A stretch of DNA of 35,235 nucleotides from the NCBI GenBank assembly GCA_902560685.1, contig CACEMT010000011.1, positions 1 to 35,235 on the forward strand. The letters are read 5' to 3'. Below the pieces are notes generated by a model that worked only from the letters and a program-made list of their open reading frames with translations, searched no databases and had not been told where the DNA came from. This document shows positions 15,901-23,694 of this stretch, piece by piece. The position numbers and the translations under genes are program-made. The number at the start of each line of letters is the position of its first letter. The stretch's first letter is position 1. The DNA is from an uncultured Pelagibacteraceae bacterium (GTDB lineage Bacteria; Pseudomonadota; Alphaproteobacteria; Pelagibacterales; Pelagibacteraceae).

Positions 15901-16422
15901 TTACTTCTTTATAAAATCTTTAAACTTTAAATTGTGCTTGTCTTTTGTTGATACAATAGGATTTTTAACTGGCCATTTAATATTAAGATCTTCGTCATTC
16001 CATAAAATTCCTGTTTCAGAGTCTTTATGTCTATAATTTGAACATTTATAGTGTAATACCACATCACCTGTTAAAGAACAAAAACCATGGGCAAAACCTT
16101 TCGGTATCAATAAAGATTTATTTTCTTTATCAGATAATATTATTGAAAAGTATTTACCAAATGTTTTAGATTTTTTTCTACAATCAACACAAACATCAAA
16201 AATTTTACCTTGTAAAACAGTAATTAATTTTGCTTGTGTCTTTTTTAACTGTAAATGCAAACCTCTTAAAACATTTTTTTTTGAGTAAGACATCACGTCA
16301 AATGGAAATTTTTCATTGAAATGTTTCTGCAAAAAAAGCTCTCTAAAGTAACCTCTGTTATCCTTATAGGTATCTTTTTGATAAACAATTAAGCCTTTGA
16401 ATTTTGTTTTAATTAATTTCAT
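15901..16422 (-). CDS. rfbC: dTDP-4-keto-6-deoxyhexose 3,5-epimerase-like protein (RmlC family)
   Basis: A 173-residue cupin of the RmlC family, which epimerises C3 and/or C5 of dTDP-4-keto-6-deoxyglucose. Recognisable elements: DNRGYFRELF (21-30), NVLRGLHLQ with catalytic-base H56, K65, GKIFDVCVDCRKKSKTFGKY, IPKGFAHGF (106-114), the active-site Tyr125 in HYKCSNY, GILWND and VSTKD with D161. The usual residues are therefore kept and it should be active. It is the last gene of the leftward sugar operon, overlapping the dehydratase gene by 14 bp. No RmlD-type reductase lies in the window, so the product need not be rhamnose. A 3- or 5-monoepimerase is possible. Confidence 0.82.
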   Translation of the reverse strand: MKLIKTKFKGLIVYQKDTYKDNRGYFRELFLQKHFNEKFPFDVMSYSKKNVLRGLHLQLKKTQAKLITVLQGKIFDVCVDCRKKSKTFGKYFSIILSDKENKSLLIPKGFAHGFCSLTGDVVLHYKCSNYRHKDSETGILWNDEDLNIKWPVKNPIVSTKDKHNLKFKDFIKK

Positions 16423-17614
16423 TTTTAATAAATTTTGTAAAAATACTACAAATATAATCTAGATCATTTTTTGTCATTCCTTGATGACATCCCAGTAATA
16501 GACCATTTCTCATGACGTCATCAGCTACCTTATTGCATTCTTTATGTTTTTTATGAAACCTTTTTTTCATTACTGGTTGTTTTAATATATTTCCAGTAAA
16601 GATAGTTCTAGTTTGTATGTAATTTTTTTCGAAAAATATCTGCAATTGCTTCCTAGTAAAATATTTATTTTTTTTCATAACTAAAGGAAATGCTAACCAA
16701 GGAGTTTTTACACCTTTATTTTGTTTTGGTAATTTAAAAAAAACACTATAATTTTTAAAAAATTTTTTTAAATAACTGAAATTTTTATTTCTTATAGCAA
16801 TATTATTTCTCAATTTTTTTAACTGTTCTATAGCAAAAGCAGCTGAAATTTCTGATGGCAAAAAATTATAACCTAAATCTGAAAAAACATATTTTGCATC
16901 GTAATCAATACCAGAAATTTTTATATTAAATCTTTTTTTAATACCTTCTGACTCATTAAAAGTTGCTGATGATCTTCCCCAACCTCTTAATAACTTTGCT
17001 CTTTGGTATAGTTTGTAATCATTAAAACAGGCTATTCCTCCTGTGCCAGCTCCATTAATAATATGTGATGCATAAAAACTATTTGTTGTAATATCAGAAT
17101 ACCTGCCGGTATTTTTTTTATTTATTGTGTAACCAATTGTATCAGCAGAATCCTCTATAACTTTTAATTTGTATTTTTTGGCAATCGAATTTATTTTTTT
17201 CCAATCTGCAATATTACCAAGTAAATTTGGTATCATTAACGCAACAGTTTTTTTATTAATACATTTCTCAATATGAGATGGGTCTGCAATAAATTTATTT
17301 TCCTCAACACCAACAAAATGTGGAATTAATCCAAGCTGATATATTGGAGCAACTGTTGTTGAAAAAGTTAAATTTGGAGTAATTACTTCAGATCCTTTTT
17401 TAAAATCAAATGAAGATAAAGCTAATAAGTTTGCTGATGATCCGGAGTTAACCATTAGACCATATTTTTTCCCAAAACTTTTTGATACTAATTTTTCAAG
17501 TTTTTTTACTTTTCTTCCATCTATTAAAGATAAACTATCATGTTTCAAAACATTAATTACTGCATTTATTTCTTTATTGTCATATACAGCTTTGCCATAA
17601 TAAATTTTTTTCAT
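16409..17614 (-). CDS. His-type PLP/PMP-dependent sugar 3-dehydratase-like protein (DegT/RfbH-ColD group)
   Basis: About 401 residues of the DegT/DnrJ/EryC1/StrS aminotransferase superfamily: NSGSSANLLALSS (56-68), VIEDSADTIG with D155, then SFYASHIINGAGTGG, where the PLP-anchoring lysine is replaced by H184. That Lys-to-His change marks the 3-dehydratases RfbH/DdhC and ColD, which remove the C3 hydroxyl instead of transaminating. LLRGWGR (208-214) and KYVFSDLGYNF also recall RfbH, but the cysteine cluster that binds the 2Fe-2S centre in RfbH is absent (SSATFNESEG), as in ColD. Start is the ATG at 17612-17614; a GTG one codon earlier is less likely. It lies in an operon with rfbB and rfbA, so a dTDP-4-keto-6-deoxy sugar is the expected substrate. 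Family firm, reaction inferred. Confidence 0.75.
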   Translation of the reverse strand: MKKIYYGKAVYDNKEINAVINVLKHDSLSLIDGRKVKKLEKLVSKSFGKKYGLMVNSGSSANLLALSSFDFKKGSEVITPNLTFSTTVAPIYQLGLIPHFVGVEENKFIADPSHIEKCINKKTVALMIPNLLGNIADWKKINSIAKKYKLKVIEDSADTIGYTINKKNTGRYSDITTNSFYASHIINGAGTGGIACFNDYKLYQRAKLLRGWGRSSATFNESEGIKKRFNIKISGIDYDAKYVFSDLGYNFLPSEISAAFAIEQLKKLRNNIAIRNKNFSYLKKFFKNYSVFFKLPKQNKGVKTPWLAFPLVMKKNKYFTRKQLQIFFEKNYIQTRTIFTGNILKQPVMKKRFHKKHKECNKVADDVMRNGLLLGCHQGMTKNDLDYICSIFTKFIKNEIN

Positions 17615-17655
17615 CACTATTTATTTATCTAGAATGTAAAAAAAAACAATTAAAA

Positions 17656-18507
17656 TTATTTTTTTATTATATCTACAATATCTTGAATATTACTATTAAT
17701 TGGTCGCCATTTTTTTAAACGCTTATAATTATATAATTTTTCTCTAATAATCTTTTTAGATAGCCATTTTACCTTTAATTTTTTTGCTGATAAAGAATTA
17801 ATTGAGTTAACTATTTTTGAAATAGAAAAGTTTCTATTATTTTTAAGTATGTATGAATTAGGTTTAACTTTTCCCTTCAGGATTAAATTTACAGCATTAA
17901 TTATATCAAGAATATTTAGTAAATTTAGGTATAAATTTTTTGAGATAATATTTGTTAATAAATTTTTTTTATAATTTATCTTTAATAAGTTTATTATTTT
18001 TTTTCTTTTATCAAATTTTCCAAAAGTATCAGAAATATTTAAATTATAAAATTTTGTATTTTTTGAAAATTTTGAGTAAAAATTTAAAATATTATTAAAA
18101 TTTTCTTTATATACAGAGTAAAGATTAAAAAAATTTCCTTTTACTCCATTATAATCAGTCCAAACAGTCGAAAAATTAATAAATTTTTTTACATTCATAA
18201 CCCCCAGATTCTCAAGAATTATATTTCCAAATAAAATATTTGCATTACTTAATTTTTTTAGATCATCATATTTATGTTTTTTTACATAATGTGTTGCACA
18301 ATGAATAACTATATCGACTTTAATTTTTTTTAGTTTTTTGTTTAACTTGTTATAATCATCAAAATAAATTTTTGATATATTTTTATTTTTATGGTGAATT
18401 TTATTTTTTTTTCTTAAAGTAATATAAATTTTATTATTTTTTGATAAGTTATCTAGTAGTGCAGACCCAATAAATCCAGTTGATCCTGTTAAAAGTATTT
18501 TGTTCAC
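17656..18507 (-). CDS. NAD(P)-dependent sugar epimerase/reductase (extended SDR)
   Basis: A 283-residue extended short-chain dehydrogenase. The nucleotide loop is GSTGFIGS (8-15) and the catalytic pair Y130-x3-K134 occurs in NLYSVYKENF, with FSTVW upstream. Extended SDRs of this size act on nucleotide sugars. Sitting directly upstream of the His-type dehydratase, it is a good candidate for the 4-keto reductase that finishes the dideoxysugar, comparable in role to abequose or paratose synthase (RfbJ/RfbS). A reductase acting on the rfbC product, in place of RmlD, is the alternative. The start is a GTG, nine bases after the rfbA stop. The sequence is extraordinarily rich in Lys, Asn and Ile. 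Fold is certain; reaction is inference. Confidence 0.7.
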   Translation of the reverse strand: MNKILLTGSTGFIGSALLDNLSKNNKIYITLRKKNKIHHKNKNISKIYFDDYNKLNKKLKKIKVDIVIHCATHYVKKHKYDDLKKLSNANILFGNIILENLGVMNVKKFINFSTVWTDYNGVKGNFFNLYSVYKENFNNILNFYSKFSKNTKFYNLNISDTFGKFDKRKKIINLLKINYKKNLLTNIISKNLYLNLLNILDIINAVNLILKGKVKPNSYILKNNRNFSISKIVNSINSLSAKKLKVKWLSKKIIREKLYNYKRLKKWRPINSNIQDIVDIIKK

Positions 18508-18515
18508 TTCTTAAT

Positions 18516-19388
18516 TTATTTTATTAATTTTTTTAAATAAGAGGAATATTCACAATTTCCATAAAATCCAATTTGACCCAAGATTTCCTTTTTACCAATC
18601 CATCCATTTAATAATGCAATTTCCTCAATACATGCAATTTTTAAACCTTGTCTATTTTCAATAGCTTGAACAAAAGCAGATGTTTTGTAGTAATCGCTTA
18701 TTGAGCCTGTATCCAGCCAAGCTCCACCACGTCCTATAAACTCTGAATATAATTTATTTCTTTTTTTATATTTATTAATTAAATCAATTATTTCTAATTC
18801 GCCTCTTTTTGAGGGCTTGAGTTTTTTTGCATATTCTACAACCTTTTTATCAAAAAAATACAATCCAGTTATAGCGTAGTTTGAAACAAATTTTTTAGGT
18901 TTTTCAATTATCTTTAAAATTTTTTTAGTTTTAGGATTTATTTTTGCCACTCCAAAAGACTCTGGATTTTGCACACTATGTAGAATCACTTTAGATCCGT
19001 TTTTTAATTTAGCACACTCACTTAAAAGTTTTGATAAATTTTGACCATAAAAAAAATTGTCTCCTAAAATCATAGCAACATTTGATTTATTAATAAATTT
19101 TTCTCCAATTATAAAAGCATCAGGCAAGCCTCTTGGTTTTTCTTGTTCTTTGTATGTGATTTTTAATCCTAAATTTTTTCCACTAGGTAATAACTTTTTG
19201 TACTGATTTAATTGACCTTTGTTTACAATAATTAGAATATCTTTTATTTTTGCTAGCATTAAAATTGACAGAGGATAATAAATTAAAGGCTTATCATAAA
19301 TTGGAAGAAGTTGTTTATTAACTGCTTTTGTAAGTGGGCTCATTCTTGTACCCATACCACCAGCTAATATAATTCCTTTTTTAATCAT
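18516..19388 (-). CDS. rfbA: Glucose-1-phosphate thymidylyltransferase
   Basis: A 290-residue nucleotidyltransferase making dTDP-glucose from dTTP and glucose-1-phosphate. It shows the signature GIILAGGMGTRMSPLTKAVNKQLLPIYDKPLIYYPLS split over residues 5-41, QEKPRGLPDAFIIGE, ILGDNFFYG, EKPKKFVSNYAITGLYFFD and RGGAWLDTGS, all characteristic of RmlA/RfbA. Length matches the short (RffH/RmlA) form. Its ATG overlaps the rfbB stop in an ATGA tetramer, so translation is coupled. It fixes the nucleotide of this operon as dTDP, unlike the CDP used in classical RfbH pathways. Confidence 0.93.
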   Translation of the reverse strand: MIKKGIILAGGMGTRMSPLTKAVNKQLLPIYDKPLIYYPLSILMLAKIKDILIIVNKGQLNQYKKLLPSGKNLGLKITYKEQEKPRGLPDAFIIGEKFINKSNVAMILGDNFFYGQNLSKLLSECAKLKNGSKVILHSVQNPESFGVAKINPKTKKILKIIEKPKKFVSNYAITGLYFFDKKVVEYAKKLKPSKRGELEIIDLINKYKKRNKLYSEFIGRGGAWLDTGSISDYYKTSAFVQAIENRQGLKIACIEEIALLNGWIGKKEILGQIGFYGNCEYSSYLKKLIK

Positions 19389-20398
19389 TTATTTCCTAAC
19401 CTTTTAACAATATCTTTTTTTGATAACGATTTATAGTATGACTTATTATCTTTATACCATTCAAAAGTTAATTTAATTCCTTTGTTAAAACTTATTTTTG
19501 GATTCCATTTCAATTTTTTTTTAATTTTATTGCTATTAAGGGCATATCTTTTGTCGTGGCCAGGGCGATCTTTAACAAATATGATCTTTACTTTTTTGCC
19601 AATGCTTGTAATTTTTTTAGATACATTAATAAGATTGTTACAAACTTCTAGATTATTAAAGTTTTTGTTTGAACCAATATTATAAAATTCGCCAATTTTT
19701 CCTTTATTATAAATTTTTATTAAAGCTTCACAGTGATCCATTACATATATCCATTCTCTAGAATTTTTGCCTTTTCCATAAATTGGTAAAGGTTTGTTGT
19801 TCAAAATATTATAAATTAATTTTGGAATGAGTTTTTCAGGGTGTTGTTTTGGTCCATAATTATTAGAGCAATTAGTAACGATAGCTGGAATATTGTAAGT
19901 TCTGATGTAAGAACTTACCAAATGATCTGAGGCAGCTTTGCTTGCAGCATAAGGTGAACTTGGTTGATAAGGATAATTTTCTGCTGATCTACCTTTTAAT
20001 ACATCTCCGTATACTTCATCTGTCGAAATATGAATTAATTTTGAATTATTTTTTTTTGAATAATCTTTAAAACATTCAAGTAAATTATAAACCGCAACTA
20101 TGTTACTCTGAATAAAGTTTTCAGGATTATCTATGGATCTATCAACATGAGTTTCAGCAGCTAAATTAAAAATACAATTAGGTTTAAATTTAAATAAAAT
20201 ATTTCTAAGTTTTTTATTTTTTATATCACATTTAATAAATTTATAATTTCTGGACTTACTAAATTCTTTTGTATTATAGAAATTTGATGAATAGGTAATT
20301 TTGTCGATATTCAGAACTTTATAGTTTTTTTTAAGCAATAGATCTATAAGGTTACTACCTATAAAACCCAAACCCCCTGTAACTATTATTTTTTTCAT
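19385..20398 (-). CDS. rfbB: dTDP-glucose 4,6-dehydratase
   Basis: A 337-residue extended SDR converting dTDP-glucose to dTDP-4-keto-6-deoxyglucose. Motifs: GGLGFIGSN (8-16), NLAAETHVDRSIDNPENFIQSN, ISTDEVYGD with the Thr-Asp-Glu triad, SPYAASKAASDH with the catalytic Tyr and Lys, and NCSNNYGPKQHPEKLIPK, all diagnostic of RmlB. First gene of the leftward operon; its start is 59 bp from that of the divergent GT2 gene, so the promoters must share a very short space. No abnormal residues seen. Confidence 0.95.
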   Translation of the reverse strand: MKKIIVTGGLGFIGSNLIDLLLKKNYKVLNIDKITYSSNFYNTKEFSKSRNYKFIKCDIKNKKLRNILFKFKPNCIFNLAAETHVDRSIDNPENFIQSNIVAVYNLLECFKDYSKKNNSKLIHISTDEVYGDVLKGRSAENYPYQPSSPYAASKAASDHLVSSYIRTYNIPAIVTNCSNNYGPKQHPEKLIPKLIYNILNNKPLPIYGKGKNSREWIYVMDHCEALIKIYNKGKIGEFYNIGSNKNFNNLEVCNNLINVSKKITSIGKKVKIIFVKDRPGHDKRYALNSNKIKKKLKWNPKISFNKGIKLTFEWYKDNKSYYKSLSKKDIVKRLGNK

Positions 20399-20457
20399 TG
20401 GCTAAATTATTTTTTACATTAGTAAAAAGTATTAGTATAGTTGATTATACTTATCTT

Positions 20458-21351
20458 ATGTCAATATCTAGGCAAACTTTATCTGTTGTTATTGTTACTT
20501 TCAAAAGTGATCAAGTAATTGATGATTGTATTCAATCAATCCCCGAGCAAACTAAGATAATAATTATTGAAAATTCTAATGATCAAAAATTTAAAGAAAA
20601 TATTGAAAAAAAATATAACAACGTTAAATGTATTTTGTCGAAAGAAAATCTAGGCATGGGTTCAGGAAATAATTTTGGCTTGCAGCATGTAAAAACAGAT
20701 TATGCAATTATATTAAATCCAGACGTAATTTTAGAAAAAAATTCTATTAATGAAATTATAGAAGCAACAAAAAATATTAATTCATTTGCAGTATTAGCGC
20801 CCTTATCAATTGATCCGGAGTATCCAAATTATAAGATTCATAAAAAAAATTTGGAAAATATAAATGATATTCTACCTTTTAAGGTGAACAGTGTTGATGG
20901 CTACGCAATGCTTCTAAATCTAAAAAGATTGGCTCAGATTAAAACTTTCAAAGATCATAAATATTTTGATGAAAATTTTTTTATGTACCTTGAAAACGAT
21001 GATTTTTGTAAAAGAGTTATTGAAAACAATGAAGATATATTTGTTGTTCCAAAATCTAAGATTAAACACTTAGGTGCTAAGGCAGTAAATGAAAAATATG
21101 AATATGAAATTGAGCTTTCTAGAAATTGGCATTGGATTTGGTCTAAATTTTATTACAATAAAAAACACTATGGTATTTTTAAAGCTATAAATGATGGTTT
21201 TATTAGATTTATCTTAAACACATTTAAATATTTATTTTTTCTTCTCACTAACAACAAATATAAAAAAAAAATTTATTACAATAGAATATCAGGTTTTTAT
21301 AATGCATTGATTGGTAAAAAATCCTGGTATAGACCTAACTTTAAAAATTAG
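20458..21351 (+). CDS. GT2-family glycosyltransferase
   Basis: About 297 residues. The ATG at 20458 puts LSVVIVTFKSDQVIDDCIQSI at the N-terminus, as in GT2 enzymes; a TTG 60 bases upstream would give an unsupported extension overlapping the rfbB start. The GT-A fold is shown by VVIVTF, IIIIENS, the NLGMGSGNNFGL loop, and YAIILNPDV with the D-x-D-like acidic site. A second half has YFDENFFMYLENDDFCKRV, close to the ED motif of rhamnosyl-like transferases. A weakly hydrophobic C-terminal stretch (FKYLFFLL) may touch the membrane. Its position beside the dTDP-sugar operon suggests it uses that sugar. Convergent with apt, sharing a 4-bp stop overlap. Confidence 0.82.
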   Translation: MSISRQTLSVVIVTFKSDQVIDDCIQSIPEQTKIIIIENSNDQKFKENIEKKYNNVKCILSKENLGMGSGNNFGLQHVKTDYAIILNPDVILEKNSINEIIEATKNINSFAVLAPLSIDPEYPNYKIHKKNLENINDILPFKVNSVDGYAMLLNLKRLAQIKTFKDHKYFDENFFMYLENDDFCKRVIENNEDIFVVPKSKIKHLGAKAVNEKYEYEIELSRNWHWIWSKFYYNKKHYGIFKAINDGFIRFILNTFKYLFFLLTNNKYKKKIYYNRISGFYNALIGKKSWYRPNFKN

Positions 21352-21875
21352 TGTCCTGGAAATTCAATTAAGTTTTCTACTTTATAGCCTGATTTAACTA
21401 ATTTATCACTTCCACCTAAATCAAAAAGATTAATAACAAAAATAAATCCAGATACCGAACCTTTTGATATCTCAACTAATTTTGCAGCTGCCTCAGCAGT
21501 TCCTCCGGTGGCTATTAAATCATCAATGATTAATACCGAGTCATTTTTTTCAATGGAGTCCTTGTGTACTTCTATAGTTGCAGTTCCATATTCGAGTTCA
21601 AAATCAACTGAATGAGTTTCAGCAGGCAATTTATTTTTTTTTCTAAGAAGTATAAAAGGTTTATCAATTAAATATGATACTGCAGAAGCGAAAACAAATC
21701 CTCTAGATTCAATAGCAGCTATCTTGTCTATTTTAAATTTTTTAGCTCTTTCAACTATTTGATCAATACATTCTTTAAATGCTTTTTCATTTTTTACTAA
21801 TGTAGTTATATCTCTAAAAAGAATTCCTTTTTTTGGATAATCTTGAATTGATCTAATATAATCTTTTAAATCCAT
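21348..21875 (-). CDS. apt: Adenine phosphoribosyltransferase
   Basis: A 175-residue type I phosphoribosyltransferase converting adenine plus PRPP to AMP. It begins DLKDYIRSIQDYPKKGILFRDITTL, contains AIESRGFVFASAVSYL and LRKKNKLPAETHS, and has the PRPP-binding loop VLIIDDLIATGGTA (114-127). Length is normal. It diverges from mtnP over only 41 bp. Since MtnP releases adenine from methylthioadenosine, the pair forms a logical adenine-recovery unit, probably with linked promoters. Confidence 0.95.
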   Translation of the reverse strand: MDLKDYIRSIQDYPKKGILFRDITTLVKNEKAFKECIDQIVERAKKFKIDKIAAIESRGFVFASAVSYLIDKPFILLRKKNKLPAETHSVDFELEYGTATIEVHKDSIEKNDSVLIIDDLIATGGTAEAAAKLVEISKGSVSGFIFVINLFDLGGSDKLVKSGYKVENLIEFPGH

Positions 21876-21916
21876 AATAAATTACGATATATAAATAAAT
21901 AAATTATTTTTTTGAT

Positions 21917-22789
21917 ATGGCAAACAATAAATTAGCTATAATTGGCGGGAGCGGTTTGTATGACGTTGAAGAGTTCAAAGAAAGAGAATTATTAGACATA
22001 AACACCCCATGGGGAAAGCCTTCTGATCAAATACTTAAAACCAATTATCAAAATAAAGAAGTTTATTTTTTACCAAGACATGGAAGAGGTCATTTTATAA
22101 ATCCTTCAAATATAAATTTTAGAGCCAATATAGATGCATTAAAACAACTTGGAGTAACAGATATAGTATCAGTTTCAGCAGTTGGTTCTTTAAAAGAAGA
22201 TTTACCACCTGGAAAATTTGTAATAGTTGATCAATTTATAGATAGAACTTTTGCTAGAAATAAAACATTTTTTGATGATGAAATAGTTGCTCACGTTTCT
22301 ATGGCCCATCCAACTTCCAATGGACTAATGAATGCATGTGAAGAAGCAATAAAAAAAGAAAATATAGAATATCAAAGAGGTGGAACTTATGTTGTTATGG
22401 AAGGACCACAATTTTCAACACTTGCAGAGTCTAATTTATACAGATCATGGAAAGCCGATGTGATTGGCATGACAAATATGCCAGAAGCAAAACTATCAAG
22501 AGAAGCCGAAATAAGATACTCTTCAGTTTCAATGGTAACAGATTATGATTGTTGGCATCCAGACCATGAGAATGTAGATGTTCAGCAAGTAATAAAAGTT
22601 CTTCTAGGAAACGCTGCAAAAGCAAAAAACATGATTAAAAATTTAATTGAGAACTTTGAAAAACATATAGATCCAAAAGATCCAGCAAATAATTGTTTGG
22701 ATGTTGCAATAATTACTGCGCCTGAAAAAAGAACTCAAAAAACAAAAGATAAACTTAAAACAATAGCGGGAAGGGTTCTAAGTAAATGA
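21917..22789 (+). CDS. mtnP: S-methyl-5'-thioadenosine phosphorylase
   Basis: A 290-residue enzyme that splits methylthioadenosine with phosphate into adenine and methylthioribose-1-phosphate. Family features: AIIGGSGLYD (8-17), FLPRHGRGHFINPSNINFRANI, SVSAVGSLKEDLPPG, VVMEGPQFSTLAES, the base-binding IGMTNMPEAKLSREAEI, and TDYDCWHPDHE. First gene of the rightward run ending with speDE. Its stop overlaps the next gene's start by 4 bp (ATGA). 5'-deoxyadenosine may be a second substrate, as for other MTA phosphorylases. Confidence 0.95.
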   Translation: MANNKLAIIGGSGLYDVEEFKERELLDINTPWGKPSDQILKTNYQNKEVYFLPRHGRGHFINPSNINFRANIDALKQLGVTDIVSVSAVGSLKEDLPPGKFVIVDQFIDRTFARNKTFFDDEIVAHVSMAHPTSNGLMNACEEAIKKENIEYQRGGTYVVMEGPQFSTLAESNLYRSWKADVIGMTNMPEAKLSREAEIRYSSVSMVTDYDCWHPDHENVDVQQVIKVLLGNAAKAKNMIKNLIENFEKHIDPKDPANNCLDVAIITAPEKRTQKTKDKLKTIAGRVLSK

Positions 22790-23694
22790 AAAAAATATTT
22801 ATACTATTATCTATTTTATTATTTTTTACAAATGTTCATGCAGATAAAATGACCAAGGATGGTTTTTTGAGCAATAATGTTAGTTATTCCAAAGATCAAA
22901 AAATTAGCAACCCAGAAAATAAAATTTTATTAATTTATAACCACGGGCAGAGTACTCATGATGGTTCATCTAGTGACTGCGTATGGAAAGGTGGTATGAA
23001 AAATATGGCATCCTTAGTTGGACAGAAAGTAATGGGTAAAGAAATATTGGTTTATATATTTTGTACCGGTAAACTAAAAGGAGATGATCACAAAAGATTA
23101 TGGAATAAAAAAAAGTTTAAAGCCCCTTATAAAGGTAAGCCAAAACTTGAAAAAAGATTAGATGCAAATTTAAAACTAATTGATAATTTTGTGAGCCAAG
23201 GCTTCAAAAAAGATCAAATATTTATAACAGGAAGATCATGCGGAGGATGGATGACAATGATGTTATTAGCAAGACATCAAAATATTGTAGCTGGAGGAAT
23301 CTCTTTTGTTCCTGAGTGTTATGGACGTTTAACTAAAAATTATAAAGTTAAAAAAATTGGTGTTGAGGAAGCATTAAAAAAATTTAGAAAAAAAGATGGT
23401 CCAGGACCGGCAGATATGAGGCAAATGCAAATTGATGAAATCATTAAGAGTAAGAATTTACCAGTTTTAGTTTTTACACATCCAAAAGATCCTTTTGGTG
23501 GTTTACTTTCTGATTGGGTAGAGAAAGCCTCAGGAGTTGAAAGAATAGTAGTTTCGGAAGATAATAAAGTGAATGGAAAAAGCTGTAAAGTTTGGGGGGA
23601 GGCAATTAAAAACTTTCACAACATAGATAGAGCAGATTGTTTTGAATATTATAACTCAACAATTTTAAATTTTATAAACTCAAAACTAAACTAA
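22786..23694 (+). CDS. Exported alpha/beta-hydrolase-like protein
   Basis: A 302-residue protein with a Sec signal peptide (1-19, cleavage near VHA-D). The mature part looks like a dienelactone-hydrolase-type alpha/beta hydrolase: oxyanion strand ILLIYNHGQS (47-56), nucleophile elbow ITGRSCGGWM with S151, a likely acid D235 in FTHPKDPFG, and His278 in KNFHNID. Several cysteines (65, 93, 152, 178, 267, 285) could form periplasmic disulfides. Substrate unknown; peptide, ester or carbohydrate-ester cleavage are possible. It is translationally coupled to mtnP by an ATGA overlap and followed without a gap by another exported protein, an odd setting for nucleoside salvage. Hydrolase fold is probable from motifs only. 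Confidence 0.7.
   Translation: MKKIFILLSILLFFTNVHADKMTKDGFLSNNVSYSKDQKISNPENKILLIYNHGQSTHDGSSSDCVWKGGMKNMASLVGQKVMGKEILVYIFCTGKLKGDDHKRLWNKKKFKAPYKGKPKLEKRLDANLKLIDNFVSQGFKKDQIFITGRSCGGWMTMMLLARHQNIVAGGISFVPECYGRLTKNYKVKKIGVEEALKKFRKKDGPGPADMRQMQIDEIIKSKNLPVLVFTHPKDPFGGLLSDWVEKASGVERIVVSEDNKVNGKSCKVWGEAIKNFHNIDRADCFEYYNSTILNFINSKLN

Noticed and set aside
15901..20398. Standard dTDP-L-rhamnose operon
   Set aside because: rfbA, rfbB and rfbC are present, but no RmlD; instead a His-type dehydratase and a different SDR are interposed.
20398..20457. N-terminal extension of the GT2 gene from a TTG at 20398
   Set aside because: The TTG sits on the rfbB start, and the extension lacks family similarity; ATG at 20458 places the first beta strand where GT2 proteins have it.
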